From Clostridia bacterium (GTDB lineage Bacteria > Bacillota_A > Clostridia > Christensenellales > UBA1242): a stretch of DNA of 14,411 nucleotides. The DNA lies in contig JAFQOM010000039.1 of NCBI GenBank assembly GCA_017403205.1, positions 1-14,411 on the forward strand, in the 5' to 3' direction. The translations under genes and the position numbers were made by a program. The notes under the pieces are model-generated. The model saw nothing but the letters and a program-made list of their open reading frames with translations. It was not told where the DNA came from and ran no database searches. Shown here piece after piece: positions 1-6,740 of the stretch (its first letter is position 1; each line of letters opens with the position of its first letter).

Positions 1-177
1 GTAAATAATTGTCCACACAATTGGAATTAATATGTTTGATATCCACTGGCTTGGTTTTGTTAAAGAATTGAAAAAAGGCATGCCTATATTAACAAAAATA
101 CTGCCCAAAACAGCCACTATAATTATTAAGATAAACGATAAAATAATTTGAAAGGTTTTGTTTTTAAAAATACTCAT
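1..177 (-). CDS. TspO/MBR-family membrane protein, N-terminal fragment cut by window edge
   Basis: Reading the minus strand from an ATG at 177-175 gives 59 uninterrupted codons to the window edge, so the gene continues beyond base 1. Residues about 9-30 form a hydrophobic membrane helix (FQIILSFILIIIVAVLGSIF). The following KPSQW (41-45) and IPIVWTIIY (51-59) match the conserved 'KPxW...P.vWtxlY' region after the first helix of TspO/MBR (tryptophan-rich sensory) proteins, which bind porphyrins or other hydrophobic ligands in the membrane. The ATG has no convincing Shine-Dalgarno site, so the start is less certain than the family. It is divergent from the plus-strand cassette across a 171-bp gap. 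Only the first helix and loop are visible, so later family motifs cannot be checked. Confidence 0.68.
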   Translation of the reverse strand, partial: MSIFKNKTFQIILSFILIIIVAVLGSIFVNIGMPFFNSLTKPSQWISNILIPIVWTIIY

Positions 178-266
178 ATCACAAGTATATTTTTTTATAA
201 CTAAAATTATTCTGTTTCATTACATATTAATCAAAAACTTGTGTGTTGTGCTAAACATATAACATA

Positions 267-295
267 TTGACTTAAACAACAAAATCATTTATAAT
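267..295 (+). promoter_or_regulatory. Sigma-A-type promoter of the RelA/SpoT-like cassette
   Basis: A TTGACT -35 box (267-272) and a consensus TATAAT -10 box (290-295) are separated by exactly 17 bp. This predicts a transcript starting near 302 with a leader of about 47 nt before the ATG at 349. It is the only strong plus-strand promoter seen before the cassette and probably drives all four genes up to the terminator at 4011-4046. The rest of the 178-348 gap is AT-rich, and I see no other clear signal in it. Confidence 0.75.
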
Positions 296-348
296 TTTTA
301 CATCAAATTATTGTATTTTAAATTATAAAAAAGAGGGGTTTTATAAAT

Positions 349-879
349 ATGTTGGAAGAAAACATCCTTCTAAACTCTAGCGAAGATATTACCTTTCCAT
401 TTACAAACGAGTGGAAAAATGTTTATAACTTTGTTGTAAAAACAATAACAGAAGCTAACGAATCACATTTAATAAAAATGCTTGATGATTTTTTGGATGT
501 TTTAATAAAGCATGGCGATGCTCAAGAAGACATTGTTTTAAAAACAGCAATGTTATATTTTGTTGCAAAAAACTCTTCTGTTGATTATACAAAATTACAA
601 CAAAAATACTCTTCTGCTGTAAATGAAGGTGTAAACTGCTTGTTAAAAAGCAATACAAATGCAGATTTAGAAAATATTTTTGCTAATAAAAAATATGCTT
701 ATCTTGGCAAAATTAAATTAGCCGATTATATAACAATTTTAAATACAAACAAAAACGGTGAACTAATAAACAAAATCAAAATTGTTGCTCAAGTTAACAA
801 TATTATAAAAAATTATAAAAACAAAACACATAAAAAACTTATAAACATTTTAATCGAAACCAAAAATGCAATAAATTAA
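349..879 (+). CDS. Hypothetical protein resembling a degenerate RelA/SpoT HD domain
   Basis: A 176-residue, mostly helical, soluble protein with no signal peptide. The ATG is supported by a GAGGGG Shine-Dalgarno site at 333-338. Residues about 59-99 (EDIVLKTAMLYFVAKNSSVDY... to VNEGVNCLLKS) follow the spacing of the HD region of RelA/SpoT hydrolases, where the family has an 'AAlLHDvvEDT ... FG..Va.lV.gvTk' pattern. Residues 120-130 (GKIKLADYITI) resemble the family's 'IKLADRLHNMRTL'. The metal-binding His-Asp is Tyr-Phe here (70-71) and the Glu-Asp pair is Lys-Asn, so if the relationship is real the hydrolase is dead. The gene lies 19 nt upstream of a RelA/SpoT synthetase-domain gene, which is the order of the two domains in a full-length Rel. 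The homology is my reading of weak similarity; an unrelated helical protein remains possible. Confidence 0.5.
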   Translation: MLEENILLNSSEDITFPFTNEWKNVYNFVVKTITEANESHLIKMLDDFLDVLIKHGDAQEDIVLKTAMLYFVAKNSSVDYTKLQQKYSSAVNEGVNCLLKSNTNADLENIFANKKYAYLGKIKLADYITILNTNKNGELINKIKIVAQVNNIIKNYKNKTHKKLINILIETKNAIN

Positions 880-898
880 AAACAAAGGGGCTTTTATA

Positions 899-2713
899 AT
901 GTCTATTCCAAACCCAGAAGTATTTCATGAATTGTTACGCAATATTAATCGAGCACGTACAGATGATGAAATACAAGCAATGATTGTATCTTTAAAATCT
1001 GAATTTGAAAATTTAGAAAATGCTAACATCGCTTTTGTTGAAGAGCGTGTTAAATCGCCTATGTCTGCGTTAAAAAAATATAGCAGCAAAGGCTCGTATC
1101 AAAAAGCTTGGAATAATATGAAAGATATTATTGGCTTAATGGTTGTTGTTAGTGACAACTCTGAAGTTGATAAGGTTATTGAATATATTGTTGAGCATTA
1201 CAGCGACTATAAAAATCCAAATTCAGAAAGACTATATCAAGATTTTAGAAAAAGCTCCGTTAGAAAAACAAGAGTTCAAGAAGAATCTTTTAGCCCACAA
1301 GACCCTACCGGCAGACCATATCAAACAAATGACGGGTATAAAAACGTTAGAGCAAACTTAATGATTAATGGTTTTCCAATAGAAATTCAAATTAAAACAA
1401 GAGAACAATATGCTGCCCACTTTGCAACACATGACCCAACATACAAATCTCCATTACTAAATGATGATGAACAGATTTTTATGTCAGACAAGTTATTTCC
1501 TTATTTTGAAGCTCTTGCTTACTTATGGTTAAACGAAGCAAATTTATCTCCAGAAGAAGCAGAAAAAGTTAGAGAAGATGCCCATGAAATTAGAACAAGA
1601 AATATGAAGCATTTTCAAACCCATCCAAAGGTTTTTAATGATGCAAGAATTATTTTTGGTGTTTATACTTATATTCTTTTGCATAGAGAAGAAATCATTT
1701 CCGACGCTATAAAAAGTGGCACTGCATTAAGCATGCCGATGATTGCGACAGAACTTGAAAGAGTATTTAAACATACTCAAAAAGACTTAATGAGACAAAA
1801 CCCTTCTCTAACCCATATTACATCAATACCTTCTACCTTAGATAGACTTGTTCACATGCCATATAACGAGTTTAGACAAATTACACAATCTATTGCAGGT
1901 GAGTACCGTATGGAGGCGTGCTCTGTGACTGGTGTCTTTGATGGAATTTCTGTTAGCCTTGTAAATACAATTGAAAGACTTGCCCAAAACTATCGTGAAA
2001 TTCACATCGGTGTTTTAGATAACGATCTTTCGCAAGCTTATCTTGGAAGACCAACCGTATATGACCAAAAAGCACGTATGGAAATAATTGAAAACATTAA
2101 GGGCGTTACTTCTGTTTATGGCGTAAGTTCTGCAGAATCAAAACCTCAAGTTACATTGCCAGATGAAATGGAAATTGGGGCCATCATAAAAAAACCATAT
2201 GACTATGCTCTTGTAGGCGGAGTTTTTGACTTTCATCCTGGCCATGCAGAACATTTAAAAGAAATTGCCCTATCAAGCGAGCATGTTATAGCTCTTATTA
2301 AAACAGATCGATATTCTCAAGTTTATAAAGGCAAAACCCCTGTTTATAATCAAGAAGAAAGGGCTGCCATCATTGGTGCGCAAAAAGGCGTTGACGCTGT
2401 TTATTTTACAGAATACGATATAAAACCTCCAAAAGAAGTATTAAACATAGTAGATAATGCTTTAGAAGAAAATAAATCGGTTGCAATATATATGGGGTCT
2501 GATTGGGAGCAACACTTAGATCAAAAACCACAAAGCAGTTTAGAAGAATTAAAATTTTTAAAAGAACATTATCCAAACGTTATATTAACTACAACTGATA
2601 GACCAGAAGGATCTTATTCAAGCACAACACTTAGATCAGATTTAATCACATTACATGAATCTGGAGATAACAATCCATATGAAATTACAAATTTAGGAGA
2701 AAGTCTTGTATAA
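899..2713 (+). CDS. RelA/SpoT-like synthetase domain fused to tandem cytidylyltransferase-like domains
   Basis: The 604-residue protein has three parts. Residues about 45-185 are a RelA/SpoT nucleotidyltransferase domain: R50, K52, S56 and K59/K60 match the ATP-binding R-x-K...S...K motif, D76 the Mg-binding Asp (DIIG), G146-Y147 the GY that stacks the acceptor base, and E162 the catalytic Glu in EIQIKT. Two usual residues differ: Met81 replaces the Arg of DxxxxR, and Arg151 replaces the His of GYxSxH. Residues 190-335 are a helical linker. Residues 341-410 and 436-580 are two cytidylyltransferase-like (CTP_transf_like) folds. The second has GVFDFHPGH (441-449), R488, GSDW (533-536, like GDDW of TagD) and SSTTLR (574-579). 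The first has lost HxGH. ATG start with AAGGGG at 885-890. There are no TGS or ACT domains. It probably makes a nucleotide product in the cytoplasm; the substrate is unknown. Confidence 0.85.
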   Translation: MSIPNPEVFHELLRNINRARTDDEIQAMIVSLKSEFENLENANIAFVEERVKSPMSALKKYSSKGSYQKAWNNMKDIIGLMVVVSDNSEVDKVIEYIVEHYSDYKNPNSERLYQDFRKSSVRKTRVQEESFSPQDPTGRPYQTNDGYKNVRANLMINGFPIEIQIKTREQYAAHFATHDPTYKSPLLNDDEQIFMSDKLFPYFEALAYLWLNEANLSPEEAEKVREDAHEIRTRNMKHFQTHPKVFNDARIIFGVYTYILLHREEIISDAIKSGTALSMPMIATELERVFKHTQKDLMRQNPSLTHITSIPSTLDRLVHMPYNEFRQITQSIAGEYRMEACSVTGVFDGISVSLVNTIERLAQNYREIHIGVLDNDLSQAYLGRPTVYDQKARMEIIENIKGVTSVYGVSSAESKPQVTLPDEMEIGAIIKKPYDYALVGGVFDFHPGHAEHLKEIALSSEHVIALIKTDRYSQVYKGKTPVYNQEERAAIIGAQKGVDAVYFTEYDIKPPKEVLNIVDNALEENKSVAIYMGSDWEQHLDQKPQSSLEELKFLKEHYPNVILTTTDRPEGSYSSTTLRSDLITLHESGDNNPYEITNLGESLV

Positions 2714-3668
2714 AACAAAAAACATAACTCAATCTTTATTAAATTTAAATAATAATCTGCCTATTTACATTTGTGGCCATATAAAACCTGACCAAGATTG
2801 CATATGTGCTTGCATAGCGCTTGCAGAATTTTTGGCTTATTATAAAAAGCAAGTTTATATATTAATAAATAAAAATGATGAAAAGATTGTATCATGGAAA
2901 CCTACACAAAAATATTTTGCAGAATCTATTTGCCACAAAGATTATGCTTTTGTTGCTTTAGATATTAATGAAACTAATAGGCTTGGTGTTTATGAGCAAA
3001 ACTATATCAACGCTAAATTTAAATTTAACATAGACCATCATCAGGGCAACGAAACAAAAGCAGACTTTATACTTGATGTTCCATATGCAAGCAGTACTTG
3101 TGAAATTGTTTATACATTAATTAAACGCAATAATAAAAAAATTCTTACAAAAGATATTTGTGAATATTTATATGCAGGTATATTTACAGACACTAATGGC
3201 TTATCTAGAAGACTATCACCTCAAACATTACTCATTATCCAAGACCTTTTAAATGCTGGTATTGATTATACTTATATAAACAGACAAACTTTAACTATTA
3301 GGTCTATGTATGAATTTTTAGCAATGTCAAAAATGGCAACTGAAATTGTAAAAGAAGATAATTTTCATTATCTTATAGTTGACAGGCAAAAACCAGAGTA
3401 TGTAAATCTAACACACAATACAATAACAAAAAAGCTAGCTGAAGATTTGCGAAAAATTGATGAAATTAAAACATTTGTTATTATTATGATTCAACAAGAT
3501 AAAACTATTGTTGGAAAGGTTATGACAAACACATCTGATTTTGCTTGTGATATTGCCAAACTTTTTGGTGGCGGCGGACACAAAAAAGAAGCTGGCTTTA
3601 CTACAACCTCTTTCACAATAGATCAAATTTTAAACTTAACCAACAATTTTTTAAATCAAAAAATTTAG
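2706..3668 (+). CDS. DHH/DHHA1 phosphoesterase (NrnA / pAp-phosphatase-like)
   Basis: A 320-residue protein of the NrnA family, whose members hydrolyse short oligoribonucleotides, pAp or linear and cyclic dinucleotides using two Mn ions. Visible metal-site motifs are H25-x-x-P-D29-x-D31, D86 in ALDINETNR, the DHH signature D110-H111-H112 and D162 in GIFTDTNG. The C-terminal DHHA1 substrate-binding motif is GGGGHKKEAGF (288-298). Motif I reads PDQDCICA where the family usually has PDGDAIGS, so the glycine after PD and the later Gly-Ser are replaced. The start is TTG at 2706, chosen because AGGAGA lies at 2695-2700 and the encoded N-terminus matches the family's length. It overlaps the end of the synthetase fusion by 8 nt, suggesting translational coupling. 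The context suggests it degrades a product or by-product of the upstream enzyme; this is inference. Confidence 0.88.
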   Translation: MYKTKNITQSLLNLNNNLPIYICGHIKPDQDCICACIALAEFLAYYKKQVYILINKNDEKIVSWKPTQKYFAESICHKDYAFVALDINETNRLGVYEQNYINAKFKFNIDHHQGNETKADFILDVPYASSTCEIVYTLIKRNNKKILTKDICEYLYAGIFTDTNGLSRRLSPQTLLIIQDLLNAGIDYTYINRQTLTIRSMYEFLAMSKMATEIVKEDNFHYLIVDRQKPEYVNLTHNTITKKLAEDLRKIDEIKTFVIIMIQQDKTIVGKVMTNTSDFACDIAKLFGGGGHKKEAGFTTTSFTIDQILNLTNNFLNQKI

Positions 3669-3725
3669 AGTTTATGTTAATTTTAGTTTAAACTTCAATA
3701 AACACAATACAAGGAGATTTTAAAA

Positions 3726-3980
3726 ATGGAAAACAGAATAGTTAAACCTTTTACAATGTGGAGACATTTTAAAGGAGCTAGATCATTTGTTATAACAGTT
3801 GCAAATCATAGCGAGACAGGTGAAGAATTGGTTGTTTATCGTTGCCTTGATAATAATGGTAAAACAAATCACAAAGACGGCATTTATGCCAGACCTCTCA
3901 AAATGTTTTTATCTGAAGTAGATAAAACAAAATATCCTGACGCTACACAAAAATATAGATTTGAAGAAATTATAGATTAA
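3726..3980 (+). CDS. DUF1653 family small protein
   Basis: An 84-residue protein matching DUF1653 throughout: W-R-H-F-K-G at 12-17, HSETGEELVVYRCL at 28-41, IYARPLKMFLSEV at 53-65 and YPDATQKYRFE at 70-80. The family is widespread in bacteria as short stand-alone proteins and has no established biochemical role that I know of. The ATG is supported by AAGGAG at 3711-3716. It sits 57 nt after the phosphoesterase with no terminator between, so it is probably the last gene of the cassette transcript, which ends at the hairpin 31 nt downstream. Whether it works with the nucleotide enzymes or is a passenger cannot be told from the sequence. Confidence 0.88.
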   Translation: MENRIVKPFTMWRHFKGARSFVITVANHSETGEELVVYRCLDNNGKTNHKDGIYARPLKMFLSEVDKTKYPDATQKYRFEEIID

Positions 3981-4010
3981 TTTAAATTAAAAAATACTTT
4001 AGTAAAATTA

Positions 4011-4046
4011 AAAACTACTTTAGGCAAAAACCTAAAGTAGTTTTTT
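4011..4046 (+). terminator. Rho-independent terminator of the plus-strand cassette
   Basis: A perfect 14-bp stem (4011-4024 pairing with 4031-4044) with a 6-nt loop (CAAAAA) ends in a run of six T at 4041-4046. The stem starts in AAAA, so the hairpin should also terminate minus-strand transcripts. It abuts the 3' end of the convergent pyrophosphatase remnant, whose stop codon overlaps the T run. Confidence 0.93.
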
Positions 4047-4378
4047 ATATAATAATTTCTATATCAAAATATTGTTCTTGAAAAAATGTTAAATCTTTTA
4101 TTTCATCATTTGTAAAAATTTTTTTACACTTGCCGGCTTTACAACAAGTTTATTTTCAATGTCGTTTTTTCTATGAAATATTGCAATAACAATGCCTTTT
4201 GATTTTTTATAGGATAATCAACTCCAACAACATAGGAATCAAATTCCTCTCCATCTTACGCAATGGTATTTGGCAAATATCCATAATTAAGTTTATACAC
4301 AATGTTATTGTTTGGATGTTTTGTACCAAGCGCTCTATCTATAACAACATCAACGTTTTTTTCTAAATAACTTATCAA
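4045..4378 (-). pseudogene. Broken inorganic pyrophosphatase (small clostridial-type Ppa) remnant
   Basis: Conceptual minus-strand translation from a TTG at 4378-4376, with AAGGAG at 4391-4386, gives VVIDRALGTKHPNN, then VYKLNYGYLPNTIA, a TAA stop (4258-4256), then DGEEFDSYVVGVDYPI. This is the soluble inorganic pyrophosphatase pattern: Y-x-x-NYGY, then the Asp-rich DGxxxD metal site. The match continues in a second frame (GIVIAIFHRKNDIENKLVVKPA, 4196 to about 4126) and a third (FTNDEIKDLTFFQEQYFDIEII, ending in TAA at 4047-4045). Each shift fits loss of one base: one near 4197-4210, one in the A5/T7 run at 4114-4125. The intact protein would be about 110 residues and hydrolyse PPi to phosphate. 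One nonsense change plus two frameshifts, with no lesions in neighbouring genes, favours a true pseudogene over sequencing error. Confidence 0.85.
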
Positions 4379-4442
4379 ATTTTTACTCCTTAAAATTAAT
4401 TATAATTTATATCACAATTATCATAAGTTTAACAAAAAAAAT

Positions 4443-4476
4443 AAAACATATAAAGAAAATACTTTATATGTTTTTT
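4443..4476 (-). terminator. Rho-independent terminator after the zinc-ribbon gene
   Basis: A perfect 13-bp stem (4443-4455 with 4462-4474) has a 6-nt loop. On the minus strand it is followed by a T-rich tract (complement of the A run at 4434-4440), about 20 nt after the stop of the 4494-4817 gene. T residues at 4471-4476 on the plus strand could make it bidirectional. The remaining 4379-4442 stretch holds only the ribosome site and a possible TATAAT (4404-4399) for the broken pyrophosphatase gene. Confidence 0.85.
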
Positions 4477-4493
4477 ATTTCAATTAATAAACC

Positions 4494-4817
4494 TTATAGT
4501 TGTTTGCCACACTTGCCACAAAATTTAGAATCTGCATCAATTTTTTGACCACAATGTTTACAATAAGCGCTTGCTTCTTTGGTAACACCTTTTTTTATGG
4601 CACGTGCTGTAATTTCTACAGCTTCTTCTGTTGCTTCTGCCATACCGGTTGCAACTTCTTTAATATCGTCTTTAGATTCTTCCAACATATATTTTTGTGC
4701 CTTCACTCCCTTGCTCATTAATTTTGCACGAAGTTTTGGGCTCAAAAGCAACGCTAATCCAAAAGCAATCATAGCAACCATAAGAACAATTGTAAAAATA
4801 ATAATTATTTTTTCCAT
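4494..4817 (-). CDS. Membrane-anchored zinc-ribbon protein, hypothetical
   Basis: A 107-residue protein in three parts. Residues 4-25 are one strongly hydrophobic membrane segment. Residues 27-80 are a charged, probably helical or coiled-coil stretch rich in Lys, Glu and Ala. The C-terminus is a compact zinc ribbon with C86-x2-C89 and C100-x2-C103. Such TM plus zinc-ribbon proteins are common in Bacillota and lack a firm general function; the ribbon most likely sits in the cytoplasm for protein contact. The ATG has AAGGA (4831-4827) upstream. It is 112 nt downstream of the glycogen operon but has its own good promoter, so it may be expressed independently, with possible read-through. It ends at the terminator at 4443-4476. 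Confidence 0.75.
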   Translation of the reverse strand: MEKIIIIFTIVLMVAMIAFGLALLLSPKLRAKLMSKGVKAQKYMLEESKDDIKEVATGMAEATEEAVEITARAIKKGVTKEASAYCKHCGQKIDADSKFCGKCGKQL

Positions 4818-4848
4818 ATAATATCATCCTTTTATAATCTATAATAAA

Positions 4849-4876
4849 ATTGTAACATCTACTGTTTTAATGTCAA
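4849..4876 (-). promoter_or_regulatory. Sigma-A-type promoter of the zinc-ribbon gene
   Basis: On the minus strand a consensus TTGACA (4876-4871) is followed 16 bp later by TACAAT (4854-4849). A TG one base before the -10 box gives an extended -10. The predicted start is near 4842, giving a leader of about 25 nt that includes the ribosome site of the 4817 ATG. I see no convincing terminator between the amylase gene end (4930) and this promoter. Confidence 0.7.
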
Positions 4877-4929
4877 ATATTTTAATAATATTTATAATTT
4901 ATCACATCTTTCTAACTAAATAAGTTTAT

Positions 4930-6708
4930 TTATCTGTAAAATATTTTAAAGTCCAAAGGCGGTATTGTTTGAGTTTTGTTAACGTTCTTTTTAGATGCAT
5001 AGTTTTTATAAAACCCATCAAGAGCAATTTGCTCTGCCGTGTCCCCTGCGTTAATACAAACAACAATTTTATGATATCCGACCGTGCGGTCGAACACAAA
5101 TGTCGCTTTATTAGTGGTTTGTATGTTTAATTCTCCTCCTGCGAACACAGGGTCTGATCTTAATTCTGCCAAAAATTTATACCAATTTTGTAGATTTTTG
5201 TTTTGGCTTTTCCAATCAAAACACACCCTACAATAAGGGGCCCCCTCACCCATTAAGCCTATTTCATCGCCATAAAAAATACAAGGCACACCAAACAAAG
5301 TAAACTGCAACAGCGTTGCTAGTTTAAACAATTTTAATGTTTTAACTTCATCTTTGTTTGCAATGTTTTTTATTACCGACATGATTCTTGACGTGTCATG
5401 TGTTCCTAAAATATTCATTAAATTATCAGCAATGTTTTTTGGATAATTATCCTTTATCATATAAATTGTTTTTAACAAATTGTTACAATTTTTTGTTTGT
5501 AAATAATTTATAATCGCATCTTTTAATGGATAGTTCATGACACTGTCTAGTTGATTATTTGTAAAATATTTTCTTCTGCTAGAGTATGCAATTTTGTTTG
5601 ATGCGTTTTCCCAAACCTCACCAATAATCATGCTGTTTTTTTTATGTTTAATTTGTTCCTTAATTTTGTCTAGCATATTATCGTTTAGTTCATCAGCTAC
5701 ATCTAACCTAAATCCTAATATGCCCATATTCATATAAGTTTCTATAACCCCTTTTTTACCAGTTATAAAATTTCTAAAATCAGGGCATTCTTTTTTTATT
5801 TGGGGTAAAGACTCTATACCCCACCAACTAGAATATTTGTTTGGATAATTTTCAAAATCAAACCAATTAATATATTTTGATTTTTTACTATTATAAGCGC
5901 CTACAGAATTATATGTATTGTACTTGTTAAAGTATATGCTATCCGATCCGACGTGATTGAAAACCCCGTCTAAGATAATATGCACATCTAACTCTTTTGC
6001 TTTTTCAACAAGAGTTTTAAAATCTTTTTCGTCACCAAACATACTATCTATTTTAAAATAATCTGCAGTGTTATATTTATGATAACTATTAGCCTCAAAA
6101 ATTGGGCTTAGATATATTGTATTTACGCCAAGAGATTTAATATAATCTAATTTTTTTATAATACCTTTTATATTGCCACCAAAGCACTCTTTGTTTAGTT
6201 TAACAAAGTCTTGTGTGTATTTTGTTATATTGCCGCCCCAATCCTTTCTTAAAACCAAATCGCCTCTAGCCTTTACATCTCCGTCTTTACAAAATCTATC
6301 AACAAATATATGATAAATAATTCCACCACAAAAGTCTTTGTTTGGTTTTATTGTTTTTTGCACAACCGTTTGTTGAAATTTATTAGGGTCTTCACCCGTT
6401 GGTTCTACCTCAAAGTTTTCTGTATATTGTAAATAAAATTTATGATTGCCTTGCCAAACTTCAAAATAATACCAATAAAGACATGCCTCTTGATATTTAA
6501 CAGATGCTGTATATTTTATATATTCACCATTTTCCACAGAGGCCATTAACACTTTTTGTGTAGAGTTGTCAAAGTCTTTTTGAAAACAAAAATATACGTG
6601 TGTAGAGTTTATCTGTTTTAAAATTTGCAAACAATATTTAACTTCCTCTCCTTGCTCGCTTGCCCCATATGGCTTTTTATTATAAATAGGATTAAACTTA
6701 TACTGCAT
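4930..6708 (-). CDS. GH13 alpha-amylase / neopullulanase-like glucan hydrolase
   Basis: A 592-residue glycoside hydrolase family 13 enzyme with no signal peptide, so cytoplasmic. Residues 1-120 form a beta-rich N-terminal module like those of neopullulanase/cyclomaltodextrinase-type enzymes, and the TIM barrel starts near 128 (GGIIYHIFVDRF). Conserved regions are DGVFNHVG (247-254), GFRLDVADE with nucleophile D336, IGEVWE with acid/base E364, and ILGTHDT with H437-D438. A beta C-terminal domain follows. It should hydrolyse alpha-1,4, and perhaps alpha-1,6, bonds in malto-oligosaccharides or limit dextrin released from glycogen. It is the last gene of the glycogen operon, 32 nt after glgP, with AAGGAA before its ATG. 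No dedicated debranching enzyme is in the window, so it may supply that activity; exact specificity cannot be read from the motifs. Confidence 0.87.
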   Translation of the reverse strand: MQYKFNPIYNKKPYGASEQGEEVKYCLQILKQINSTHVYFCFQKDFDNSTQKVLMASVENGEYIKYTASVKYQEACLYWYYFEVWQGNHKFYLQYTENFEVEPTGEDPNKFQQTVVQKTIKPNKDFCGGIIYHIFVDRFCKDGDVKARGDLVLRKDWGGNITKYTQDFVKLNKECFGGNIKGIIKKLDYIKSLGVNTIYLSPIFEANSYHKYNTADYFKIDSMFGDEKDFKTLVEKAKELDVHIILDGVFNHVGSDSIYFNKYNTYNSVGAYNSKKSKYINWFDFENYPNKYSSWWGIESLPQIKKECPDFRNFITGKKGVIETYMNMGILGFRLDVADELNDNMLDKIKEQIKHKKNSMIIGEVWENASNKIAYSSRRKYFTNNQLDSVMNYPLKDAIINYLQTKNCNNLLKTIYMIKDNYPKNIADNLMNILGTHDTSRIMSVIKNIANKDEVKTLKLFKLATLLQFTLFGVPCIFYGDEIGLMGEGAPYCRVCFDWKSQNKNLQNWYKFLAELRSDPVFAGGELNIQTTNKATFVFDRTVGYHKIVVCINAGDTAEQIALDGFYKNYASKKNVNKTQTIPPLDFKIFYR

Positions 6709-6740
6709 TTTAATCTTTTCCTTATAATATCAATATTATT

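Noticed and set aside
302..348. Riboswitch or attenuator in the leader of the plus-strand cassette.
   Set aside because: The predicted leader is only about 47 nt, is AT-rich and shows no conserved aptamer motif or alternative hairpin.
899..2713. RelA/SpoT protein as a toxSAS-type phage-defence toxin with the upstream gene as antitoxin.
   Set aside because: ToxSAS toxins are short and single-domain; here the domain is part of a 604-residue fusion with transferase folds, and no phage or mobile genes are nearby. Kept only as a remote possibility.
4579..4821. 80-codon plus-strand frame across the zinc-ribbon gene.
   Set aside because: The minus-strand gene has a promoter, ribosome site, terminator and a C-x2-C/C-x2-C domain; the plus frame has none of these.
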